Shown: positions 1 to 6,374 of the stretch, piece by piece
Position numbering within the stretch: the first letter of the stretch is position 1
Layout: each line of letters starts with the position of its first letter
Assembly (NCBI GenBank): GCA_017305815.1
Contig: JAFKJZ010000090.1
Location: 1-7,878, forward strand
Length of the DNA stretch: 7,878 nucleotides
Direction: 5' to 3'
DNA from: Hyphomicrobiales bacterium
GTDB taxonomy: Bacteria; Pseudomonadota; Alphaproteobacteria; Rhizobiales; Kaistiaceae
Made by a program: the position numbers and the translations under genes
Notes under the pieces: model-generated
Told to the model about the DNA's origin: nothing
Database searches by the model: none
What the model saw: only the letters and a program-made list of their open reading frames with translations

Positions 1-28
1 AGATCCCGTCTTCCCGTGTCTCCGCTCT

Positions 29-67
29 CGAAGTTCGTACCGATCAGCCTTTCTCGAAGGCTTCGGT
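29..67 (+). promoter_or_regulatory. candidate rpsF leader hairpin (possible S6:S18 autoregulatory site)
   Basis: Seen: ACCGA (39-43) can pair with TCGGT (63-67) and, after a two-base bulge (44-45), AGCCTT (46-51) pairs with AAGGCT (57-62) around a five-base loop. A competing fold pairs CGAAG (29-33) with CTTCG (61-65), keeps CCTT/AAGG (48-51/57-60), and leaves ACCG single-stranded in a large bulge. Known: the bS6:bS18 complex binds a structured leader with a conserved CCG in many rpsF mRNAs. Inferred: this may be that leader, 37 bases before the rpsF start. The transcription start is not visible, so it could be chance pairing. Confidence 0.33.
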
Positions 68-104
68 GAGGCTTGGCGCCGGGAAACGAAAAGGAAGGGC
101 AATC

Positions 105-566
105 ATGCCGCTTTATGAGCACGTATTTCTGTCGCGACAGGACGTGTCCGCACAGCAGGTCGAAGCACTTACCGAGCAGTTCAAGGGCCTCATCGAGGCC
201 AATGGCGGCACGGTCGGCAAGATCGAGCAGTGGGGCCTGAAGTCGGTCGCATTCCGGATTCGCAAGAACCGCAAGGCGCACTACACGCTGATCAACATCG
301 ACGCCCCGGCCGCCGCAGTGGCCGAGCTCGAGCGTCAGCAGCGCATGAACGAAGACATCCTCCGCATCCTGACCCTCAAGGTCGAGGAACACGAGGAAGG
401 CCAGTCCGCGATGCTGCAGAAGCGCGATCGTGACGATGGCGACCGTGGCGGCCGCTTCGGCGACCGTGGCGACCGTCCGCGTGGCGGCTTCGGCGGTGGC
501 GCCGGCGGCGGTTTCCGTGGCGAGCGTCGTCCGCGCTCGGAAGATTCTGAAGGAGCGGCTGAATAA
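105..566 (+). CDS. rpsF: 30S ribosomal protein bS6
   Basis: This encodes bS6 (153 aa), which pairs with bS18 on the platform of the 30S subunit and helps assemble the central domain of 16S rRNA. The N-terminal [13 protein letters not shown] strand, the [19 protein letters not shown] segment (residues 44-62) and the [20 protein letters not shown] region (78-97) are characteristic of the ferredoxin-like bS6 fold, which ends near residue 100. Residues 106-153 form a low-complexity tail rich in Arg, Gly and Asp with RGG-like spacing; E. coli bS6 lacks such a tail, but long tails are common in Hyphomicrobiales. A 13-base direct repeat (438-450, 459-471) underlies part of the tail. The ATG at 105 is chosen because AAGGAAGGG (91-99) sits at good spacing; a GTG at 66 would add 13 non-conserved residues. 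The TAA stop shares its last A with the rpsR start. Confidence 0.96.
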   Translation: MPLYEHVFLSRQDVSAQQVEALTEQFKGLIEANGGTVGKIEQWGLKSVAFRIRKNRKAHYTLINIDAPAAAVAELERQQRMNEDILRILTLKVEEHEEGQSAMLQKRDRDDGDRGGRFGDRGDRPRGGFGGGAGGGFRGERRPRSEDSEGAAE

Positions 567-829
567 TGGCTGAGATCGGCACCACCAGCGCGTCCAGCGG
601 CGGCCAGCGCCGTCCGTTCTTCCGTCGCCGCAAGACCTGCCCGTTCTCGGGCCCGAATGCGCCGAAGATCGACTACAAGGACATCCGTCTCCTGCAGCGC
701 TACATCTCCGAGCGCGGCAAGATCGTTCCGTCCCGCATCACGGCCGTTTCGGCCAAGAAGCAGCGCGAGCTCGCCCAGGCGATCAAGCGCGCACGCTTCC
801 TCGGCCTGATCCCCTACGTGATCAAGTAA
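566..829 (+). CDS. rpsR: 30S ribosomal protein bS18
   Basis: This encodes bS18 (87 aa), the partner of bS6 on the 30S platform. The basic N-terminus [15 protein letters not shown] (15-29), [43 protein letters not shown] (35-77) and the C-terminal FLGLIPYV are the standard family signature. It is slightly longer than the 75-residue E. coli protein, the extra residues forming a Ser/Gly-rich N-terminus. Only one Cys (Cys25) is present, so it is not a zinc-ribbon type paralogue. The ATG overlaps the rpsF stop by one base (TAATG), and AAGGAG (550-555) inside the end of rpsF is the ribosome-binding site, which predicts translational coupling and equal output of the two partners. Confidence 0.97.
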   Translation: MAEIGTTSASSGGQRRPFFRRRKTCPFSGPNAPKIDYKDIRLLQRYISERGKIVPSRITAVSAKKQRELAQAIKRARFLGLIPYVIK

Positions 830-836
830 GACGCCG

Positions 837-864
837 GTCGCCGGAGACCCAGGTCTCCAGCGAC
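837..864 (+). other. 12-bp hairpin just after the rpsR stop
   Basis: Seen: GTCGC (837-841) pairs with GCGAC (860-864), there is one C/A mismatch (842/859), and GGAGACC (843-849) pairs with GGTCTCC (852-858) around a minimal loop. It starts seven bases after the rpsR stop. No T-run follows, so an intrinsic terminator is unlikely; a barrier to 3' exonucleases that shields rpsF-rpsR mRNA, or a pause site, is more plausible. The function is inference. Confidence 0.45.
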
Positions 865-878
865 GCGCGACCCGATTC

Positions 879-922
879 GCCGGACCGACGCCCGCCGCCG
901 GTCCGGCACCGCCCTTCGGGGC
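879..922 (+). terminator. tandem hairpins ending in a UUCG tetraloop (weak terminator or processing site)
   Basis: Seen: GCCGGACCG (879-887) pairs with CGGTCCGGC (899-907) over nine base pairs with an 11-base loop. Immediately after it, GCCC (911-914) and GGGC (919-922) close a TTCG loop. The bases that follow contain only a short ATTT. With the hairpin at 837-864 this makes three stem-loops in under 90 bases between rpsR and the DUF2232 gene. They could attenuate read-through so that bS6/bS18 exceed the downstream products, or act as an mRNA processing region. Lack of a real T-tract lowers confidence in termination. Confidence 0.35.
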
Positions 923-992
923 TGACGATTTCAGTGCCTGAATGGCAAGACTTGGTTGGGGTATGGCCGGGCTTCCCGTGACCTGCCTCTAA

Positions 993-1007
993 CCGCTCTC
1001 GAAGCGG
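993..1007 (+). other. small hairpin before the DUF2232 gene
   Basis: CCGCT (993-997) pairs with AGCGG (1003-1007) around a CTCGA loop, 15 bases before the chosen start codon. The left arm and loop are part of a 12-base sequence, CCGCTCTCGAAG (993-1004), that also occurs at 22-33 upstream of rpsF. The stem ends close to where a ribosome-binding site would be, so it might affect translation initiation. Chance occurrence is possible. Confidence 0.25.
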
Positions 1008-1021
1008 GACAGCGAGATATC

Positions 1022-1969
1022 ATGTCGATGCGGAACATCCTGATTGGCCTTGGAGCCGGCCTTGCGGCAGCGTTGCTGTTCGCCGGGCTCGTCAGCGGGA
1101 CCGCCCTCGCCCTCCCCCTCTTCATCCTGTCGCCGCTGCCGATCGCCATTGCCGGGCTCGGATTCGGCACGTATTCCGCCGCCGCGGCCGCCGCCGTCGC
1201 CTCGGCGATGATCGGCCTCGCCATCGGCCACCTCGCCGGCGGCCTCTATTTCATCCTGTTCGCGGCGCCCGTCGCCTGGGCAGCGCATCTCGTCGGCCTG
1301 TCGCGGCCCGACGACGCCGTGCCCGGTGGTCGCCAGTGGTTCCCGCTCGACAACGTGCTCGTCCGCGCCGCCCTCGTCACCGGCGCCGCCGTCGTCGTCA
1401 CCGGCTTCCTGCTCGGCTACAACCCCGAGGCGCTGGTCAGCCAGACGGTGAGCGTACTCAAGGACTGGCTGGCGCAGTCCTCGGCCGATGGCATGGCGCC
1501 GACCGAGGCGGAGATCGAGCCGCTCGTCCGCTTCAACATCACGCTGATGCCGTTCACCTCCGCCAGCCTGACGCTGGGTATCCTCGTGCTTGCCACCTGG
1601 CTTGGCGCCCGGATCGCCCGCATGTCGGGCCTGCTCGCGCGCGAATGGACGCCGCTCTGGGCCGTCGTGCTGCCCCAGTCGGCGGCGCTGTTCTTCGGCC
1701 TCGCCTTCATCGTCAGCCTGCTGCCGGGCGTCCCCGGCCAGATCGCGGGCGCCTTCGCGGGCGCCATGGGCTTCGCCTTCGCGCTGACCGGCTTCGGCCT
1801 GCTGCACGCCATGCTCAACGGCAAGGCGGCGCGGCCGCTGCTGCTCTTCCTCGTCTATGCCCTCAGCTTCTTCCTGCTGCCGCTCGGCATCATGGCCGTG
1901 GTCGGACTTGCCGACACCGCCCTCCAATTCCGGGCGCGCCGTTTCGCGGCGCGGTCCGGCATCTCGTAA
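1022..1969 (+). CDS. DUF2232 (YybS-like) polytopic membrane protein
   Basis: The product (315 aa) is an integral inner-membrane protein with about eight to nine hydrophobic segments: roughly residues 5-28, 30-48, 52-70, 73-92, 114-133, 176-198, 212-232, 238-262 and 272-297. A hydrophilic loop at about 135-172 (QTVSVLKDWLAQSS, then an acidic stretch) separates two halves, and the C-terminus is short and basic. No catalytic motif is visible. Assignment to DUF2232 rests on the membrane pattern, the size and the position between rpsR and rplI; a Bacillus relative (YybS) also sits near rplI and the replicative helicase gene. Molecular function is unknown. The start is uncertain: ATG at 1022 or 1028, both with only a weak GCGAG at 1012-1016; an upstream TTG (956) would add a non-hydrophobic stretch. 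It is probably co-transcribed with rplI, 36 bases downstream. Confidence 0.8.
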   Translation: MSMRNILIGLGAGLAAALLFAGLVSGTALALPLFILSPLPIAIAGLGFGTYSAAAAAAVASAMIGLAIGHLAGGLYFILFAAPVAWAAHLVGLSRPDDAVPGGRQWFPLDNVLVRAALVTGAAVVVTGFLLGYNPEALVSQTVSVLKDWLAQSSADGMAPTEAEIEPLVRFNITLMPFTSASLTLGILVLATWLGARIARMSGLLAREWTPLWAVVLPQSAALFFGLAFIVSLLPGVPGQIAGAFAGAMGFAFALTGFGLLHAMLNGKAARPLLLFLVYALSFFLLPLGIMAVVGLADTALQFRARRFAARSGIS

Positions 1970-2005
1970 GTCACGTTTCGAATTCAAGACCAAAGGAGTC
2001 ACATC

Positions 2006-2566
2006 ATGGACGTCATTCTGCTGGAGCGCGTCGCCAAGCTCGGCCAGATGGGCGAGATCGTTCACGTCAAGGACGGCTACGCCCGCAACTACCTGCTGCC
2101 GCAGGGCAAGGCGCTGCGCGCCAACGAAGCCAACAAGAAGCGCTTCGAGGCCGAGAAGGTCTACCTCGAGGCCCGCAACCTCGAGCGCAAGAGCGACGCC
2201 GAGAAGGTCGCCGAGGCCCTCAACGGCCAGTCGTTCATCGTCGTCCGCCAGGCCGGCGAGACCGGCCAGCTCTACGGTTCGGTTTCGAGCCGCGACGTGG
2301 CCGACCTGGTCAGCGAGGCCGGCTTCTCGGTCGCCCGCAGCCAGGTCGTGCTCGAGGTTCCGATCAAGTCGATCGGCCTGCACAACGTCGTCATCGCCCT
2401 GCACCCGGAAGTCGAGGCCACCGTCACCCTGAACGTCGCCCGCAGCGTCGACGAAGCGACTCGCCAGTCGCAGGGTGAAGACCTCTCGACCGTCCAGGAC
2501 GACTTCGAGCTGGAGCCGCTGCCGGAGGGCGAAGGCTTCGCCGGCGTCGACGACGAAGAGATCTAA
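2006..2566 (+). CDS. rplI: 50S ribosomal protein bL9
   Basis: This encodes bL9 (186 aa), which binds 23S rRNA at the base of the L1 stalk and projects away from the ribosome; it affects frame maintenance and ribosome collisions. The N-terminal rRNA-binding domain is clear: [36 protein letters not shown], residues 1-36, with the typical G-Y-A-R-N-Y-L-x-P-x-G-x-A core. A long helix (about 41-75) links it to the C-terminal domain ([14 protein letters not shown] at 89-102, ending near 147). Residues 148-186 form an acidic extension absent from the 149-residue E. coli protein but usual in Hyphomicrobiales. AAGGAG (1993-1998) lies seven bases before the ATG, an optimal ribosome-binding site. It is the last gene of the ribosomal block, closed by a strong terminator. 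Confidence 0.96.
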   Translation: MDVILLERVAKLGQMGEIVHVKDGYARNYLLPQGKALRANEANKKRFEAEKVYLEARNLERKSDAEKVAEALNGQSFIVVRQAGETGQLYGSVSSRDVADLVSEAGFSVARSQVVLEVPIKSIGLHNVVIALHPEVEATVTLNVARSVDEATRQSQGEDLSTVQDDFELEPLPEGEGFAGVDDEEI

Positions 2567-2572
2567 GAAGCG

Positions 2573-2588
2573 CCCTTCACCTGAAGGG
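2573..2588 (+). terminator. weak upstream hairpin of a tandem terminator
   Basis: CCCTTCA (2573-2579) and TGAAGGG (2582-2588) form a compact stem six bases after the rplI stop, followed after a few bases by ATTTT (2595-2599). The T-tract is displaced and short, so this is at best a weak terminator or pause just ahead of the strong one at 2606-2639. Confidence 0.4.
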
Positions 2589-2605
2589 AGCCTTATTTTC
2601 TGGGA

Positions 2606-2639
2606 GGGCGCCGCGGTTTCCGCGGCGCCCTTTTTCTTT
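2606..2639 (+). terminator. strong rho-independent terminator after rplI
   Basis: GGGCGCCGCGG (2606-2616) pairs perfectly with CCGCGGCGCCC (2620-2630) over 11 base pairs with a TTT loop, and TTTTTCTTT (2631-2639) follows at once. This is a textbook intrinsic terminator and the clearest in the window. It ends the ribosomal-protein transcription unit and implies that cfa needs its own promoter. Confidence 0.93.
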
Positions 2640-2674
2640 GGCAGACGCTACGAAATCGGCTTAGCGCGTACCCG

Positions 2675-2705
2675 CTTGAAATTGCGGCAAAATCAGGGCT
2701 ACCAT
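2675..2705 (+). promoter_or_regulatory. candidate cfa promoter
   Basis: CTTGAAA (2675-2681) provides a good -35 (TTGAAA), and TACCAT (2700-2705) at an 18-base spacing is a fair -10. CTTGAAA also matches the -35 element of the heat-shock sigma factor RpoH, so a stress sigma factor is an alternative reader. The predicted start near 2712 would give a leader of about 80 bases. Support is motif-based only; the need for a promoter here is firmer, because a strong terminator lies just upstream. Confidence 0.4.
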
Positions 2706-2709
2706 CCCT

Positions 2710-2727
2710 GTGACGGCCGGACGTCAC
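2710..2727. promoter_or_regulatory. operator-like palindrome GTGACG-N6-CGTCAC
   Basis: GTGACG (2710-2715) and CGTCAC (2722-2727) are perfect inverted halves separated by six bases. The site begins four bases after the candidate -10 and so would cover the predicted transcription start, the position expected of a repressor operator. Half-site length and spacing fit a dimeric helix-turn-helix regulator, but I cannot name one. Confidence 0.35.
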
Positions 2728-2749
2728 CGACCGCCTTGTCGCAACCTGC

Positions 2750-2763
2750 CTTGGTAAACCAAG
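2750..2763. promoter_or_regulatory. palindrome CTTGGT-AA-ACCAAG before the cfa ribosome-binding site
   Basis: A perfect 6+2+6 inverted repeat ends eight bases before the purine-rich GGAGGGGG (2772-2779) that serves cfa. It could be a second operator in the leader or a small RNA stem-loop near the ribosome-binding site. No regulator is identifiable from sequence. Confidence 0.33.
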
Positions 2764-2791
2764 ACATTCAGGGAGGGGGCAGCGGATCACA

Positions 2792-4054
2792 ATGAACCGG
2801 TTGCTCATCAACTATCTGTCAGGCGTTCTGAAGCGTGGATCGCTTGAAATTATCGATGCCAAGGGAAAGCGTCACCGCTTCGGTGACGGCAGCGGCATAC
2901 CCGTCCGCGTCCGCTTCACGACAGCGGCGGCCGAACGGGCCGTACTCAGCAATCCCGAGCTGAAGCTCGGCGAGACCTTCATGGATGGCAGCTTCGTCGT
3001 CGAGCAGGGCTCGATCTACGACTTCCTCGAAGTAGTGCTGCAGAATGTCGGTAGCGGCGGCCGGTCCTGGTGGATGCGCGCCATCTACCGACTGCGCGTG
3101 ATGACCCGCCGCCTGCGCCAGTGGAACACGCCATTCCGCTCGCGCCAGAACGTCGCCCATCACTACGATCTCGATGGCAGGCTGTATTCGCTGTTCCTCG
3201 ACAGCGACCAGCAATATTCCTGCGCCTATTTCGAGACGCCCGACACCAGCCTCGAGGAAGCGCAGATCGCCAAGAAGCGGCATCTCGCGGCCAAGCTGGC
3301 GCTCGCACCGGGCCAAAAGATCCTCGACATCGGCTCCGGCTGGGGCGGCCTCGGCCTCTACCTGGCCACTCATGCCGATGTCGACGTCACCGGCGTCACG
3401 CTCTCGGAAGAGCAGCACAAGGTGTCGAACGCCCGCGCGGCGGCGCTGAACCTCGCCGACCGGACCCGATTCAAGCTGCAGGACTACCGGGCGCTCAAGA
3501 CGCAGTTCGACCGCATCATCTCGGTCGGCATGTTCGAGCATGTCGGCGTCGGGCATTTCCAGGAATATTTCGACAAGGCGCGCGAGCTGCTGACCGAGGA
3601 CGGCGTGATGGTGCTGCACGCGATCGGCCGCTTCGACCTGCCTGGCGAGACCAATTCCTGGATCCAGAAATACATCTTCCCGGGCGGTTACATCCCGGCG
3701 CTCTCGGAGGTGTTTCCGGCGATCGAGAAGGCGGGGCTGAAGGTAACCGACGTCGAGATCCTGCGGCGGCACTATGCCGAGACGCTGAAGGCCTGGCGCG
3801 AACGGTTCCTCGCCCGCCGCGCCGAGGCGGTGGCCCTCTATGACGAGGCCTTCTGCCGGCTGTGGGAGTTCTACCTCGCCCCCTCCGAGACCGCCTTCCG
3901 CTACCAGGACATGATGATCTTCCAGATCCAGATCGTCCGCGACCAGAACGCCCTGCCGCTCACGCGCGACTATATCTGGCAAGCCGAGGAAGCCCTGCGG
4001 CTGCGCGACCATGCCGGACAACGGCCGTCGCTGAAAATCGCCGGCGGCGGCTAG
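2792..4054 (+). CDS. cfa: cyclopropane-fatty-acyl-phospholipid synthase family methyltransferase
   Basis: The product (420 aa) is a CFA-synthase-type enzyme that transfers the methylene of S-adenosylmethionine to cis double bonds of membrane phospholipid acyl chains. Residues 1-110 form the N-terminal lipid-binding region. The catalytic domain shows QQYSCAYF (140-147), the SAM-binding LDIGSGWGGLGLYLA (178-192), ISVGMFEHVG (243-252), VLHAIG (274-279) and FPGGYIPALSE (296-306). Residues matching the bicarbonate-binding set of E. coli Cfa (C139, E239, H266, I268, Y317) appear as C144, E249, H276, I278 and Y328, so it should be active. There is no signal peptide; it probably works at the inner face of the membrane. 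It lies between a strong terminator and a hairpin, so it seems to be a monocistronic insert between rplI and dnaB. The ATG at 2792 follows GGAGGGGG (2772-2779) at rather long spacing. A related SAM-dependent fatty-acid methyltransferase is the main alternative. Confidence 0.9.
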   Translation: MNRLLINYLSGVLKRGSLEIIDAKGKRHRFGDGSGIPVRVRFTTAAAERAVLSNPELKLGETFMDGSFVVEQGSIYDFLEVVLQNVGSGGRSWWMRAIYRLRVMTRRLRQWNTPFRSRQNVAHHYDLDGRLYSLFLDSDQQYSCAYFETPDTSLEEAQIAKKRHLAAKLALAPGQKILDIGSGWGGLGLYLATHADVDVTGVTLSEEQHKVSNARAAALNLADRTRFKLQDYRALKTQFDRIISVGMFEHVGVGHFQEYFDKARELLTEDGVMVLHAIGRFDLPGETNSWIQKYIFPGGYIPALSEVFPAIEKAGLKVTDVEILRRHYAETLKAWRERFLARRAEAVALYDEAFCRLWEFYLAPSETAFRYQDMMIFQIQIVRDQNALPLTRDYIWQAEEALRLRDHAGQRPSLKIAGGG

Positions 4055-4074
4055 GTCCTTCGGGACCCGCCGGC
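4040..4074 (+). terminator. hairpin with UUCG loop spanning the cfa stop codon
   Basis: GTCC (4055-4058) and GGAC (4063-4066) close a TTCG tetraloop directly after the TAG stop (4052-4054). An outer stem, GCCGGCGG (4040-4047) with CCGCCGGC (4067-4074), encloses it with a seven-base bulge on the left. The outer left arm lies in the last cfa codons, which encode a Gly-Gly-Gly end. No T-run follows, so this may protect the 3' end or act as a weak or rho-linked terminator. Confidence 0.4.
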
Positions 4075-4106
4075 CCATCCTCACCAGACCCACGCGACCG
4101 CCAGCA

Positions 4107-4152
4107 CGTCGAGACATTTCCCCGCTTCCAGAAACGGGGAAATGCCTCGACG
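4107..4152. repeat. 46-base near-perfect inverted repeat between cfa and dnaB
   Basis: The arms are 4107-4124 and 4135-4152: CGTCGAG pairs with CTCGACG, one A/C mismatch follows (4114/4145), then CATTTCCCCG pairs with CGGGGAAATG, around the loop CTTCCAGAAA, itself partly self-complementary (TTC/GAA). That is 17 of 18 pairs. No T-run flanks either arm on either strand, so it is not an ordinary intrinsic terminator. Size, symmetry and intergenic position resemble the short palindromic repeats known in rhizobial genomes (RIME-like) or REP elements, but I cannot confirm family membership from one copy. Confidence 0.75.
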
Positions 4153-4206
4153 GGCGGCGCGAATCGGGCATCCATCACGAAACTGTCACCGAAACGCTTC
4201 GCACAA

Positions 4207-4235
4207 GCGGCAAACGCCGCTTTCGCGGCGGCGTT
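4207..4235 (+). promoter_or_regulatory. two mutually exclusive hairpins upstream of dnaB
   Basis: GCGGC (4207-4211) can pair with GCCGC (4216-4220) around a four-base loop. Alternatively AACGCCGC (4213-4220) pairs with GCGGCGTT (4228-4235) around a seven-base loop. The shared strand 4213-4220 makes the two folds exclusive. If transcription enters from cfa this could form an attenuator-like switch; if dnaB starts further right it is irrelevant to dnaB mRNA. There is no T-tract beyond TTTC (4221-4224). Confidence 0.3.
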
Positions 4236-4245
4236 GGCGTTAGCC

Positions 4246-4254
4246 TATGGATAA
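4246..4254 (-). promoter_or_regulatory. DnaA-box-like site upstream of dnaB
   Basis: On the minus strand the sequence reads TTATCCATA, one mismatch from the classical DnaA box TTATCCACA. It lies 81 bases before the dnaB start codon. Binding of the initiator DnaA here could link helicase expression to replication initiation. A single box with one mismatch is weak evidence, and the same bases (TATGGA at 4246-4251 on the plus strand) could instead be a -10 element. Confidence 0.3.
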
Positions 4255-4335
4255 CGGGCAATAACCCAGCGAGCATTGGCCTCGCGACCGCTCCTGTCCT
4301 TAACTGGGATCAAGGGATCTGAGAGCCAATCGACC

Positions 4336-5823
<1,488 letters not shown>

Positions 5824-5832
5824 CGCTACCCG

Positions 5833-6243
5833 TCACGGCTTCTGCTGCAGCAGGTCCCACTTGTTGCCGTAGAGGTCCTCGAACACGGCGACGGTGCCAT
5901 AGGCCTCGTCCCGTGGCGCTTCGAGGAAGCGGACGCCATGCGCCCGGAAGGCGGCAAAGTCGCGCTGGAAATCGTCCGTATGGAGAAACAGGAACACGCG
6001 CCCGCCGGACTGGCTTCCGATGGCGCGTTCCTGCGCCTCGTCGCGCGCCCTGGCGAGCAGGATCCGCGTCTCAGCCGGGGGATTGGTCGCCATCAGCACC
6101 CAGCGCTTGCCGTCGCCCAGCGGCGTATCCTCGACGCAGACGAAGCCAAGCCTGTCGCGATACCAGGCGATGGCCTCATCATAGTCGCGCACCACCAGGG
6201 CCACGGCTCCGAGGCTGCGCCGCGCCGCGCCCGCCGCAGTCAC
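5833..6243 (-). CDS. VOC-superfamily (glyoxalase/bleomycin-resistance fold) protein
   Basis: The product (136 aa) is a small cytosolic single-chain VOC protein. Two beta-alpha-beta-beta-beta modules are visible: LGAVALVVRDYDEAIAWYRDRLGF (11-34) with strands to about 64, and GGRVFLFLHTDDFQRDFAAFRAHGVRFLEAP (80-110) followed by GTVAVFEDLYGNKWDLL (116-132). In metal-dependent VOC enzymes a His usually occupies the place of A13; here only H88 and D130 lie near the other expected ligand positions, so metal chemistry is doubtful and the substrate is unknown. The start is GTG (6241-6243), fixed by an in-frame stop three codons upstream; no clear ribosome-binding site precedes it. It is transcribed toward dnaB and away from alr and interrupts the common dnaB-alr order. 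Sequence composition matches its neighbours, so recent transfer is not suggested. Confidence 0.82.
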   Translation of the reverse strand: MTAAGAARRSLGAVALVVRDYDEAIAWYRDRLGFVCVEDTPLGDGKRWVLMATNPPAETRILLARARDEAQERAIGSQSGGRVFLFLHTDDFQRDFAAFRAHGVRFLEAPRDEAYGTVAVFEDLYGNKWDLLQQKP

Positions 6244-6374
6244 GATGCGCTACCGCGTTGCGCCAGCATGCAGATTGGCCTTGAGATCGCCGCGAAAATG
6301 GCAGAGACCAACGGCTGCAAATTCCTGCTCCATGCTCGCCGCGCTGGCGGCCCCGAATCGCGTACCCTCGCTTG
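6244..6374. promoter_or_regulatory. divergent intergenic region between the VOC gene and alr
   Basis: These 131 bases separate two divergently transcribed genes and must hold a promoter for each unless alr is read from far upstream. I see no convincing -35/-10 pair on either strand and no strong hairpin. TTGGCC and TTGAGA (6275-6286) and TACCCT (6363-6368) are the closest matches on the plus strand, none with a good partner. No Shine-Dalgarno sequence precedes alr. Confidence 0.4.

Noticed and set aside
989..2404. 471-codon open frame on the minus strand across the DUF2232 gene and rplI
   Set aside because: It spans two well-supported plus-strand genes, its translation is low-complexity and rich in Arg, Asp, Glu and Gly, and it has no recognisable domain. 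Such frames are common opposite G+C-rich genes.
4107..4152. 46-base inverted repeat as a rho-independent terminator
   Set aside because: No T-run follows either arm on either strand, so it was listed as a repeat instead.
2819..4171. 450-codon open frame on the minus strand across cfa
   Set aside because: It mirrors cfa, which has clear catalytic motifs on the other strand, and its translation shows no family signature.
3862..4254. 130-codon plus-strand frame running from the end of cfa into the intergenic region
   Set aside because: Half lies inside cfa in another frame and the rest crosses the 46-base inverted repeat and hairpins; no ribosome-binding site or recognisable sequence.
5842..5853. 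Perfect palindrome CTGCTGCAGCAG near the dnaB/VOC junction as a shared terminator
   Set aside because: It lies in the last VOC codons, has no loop and no adjacent T-run.
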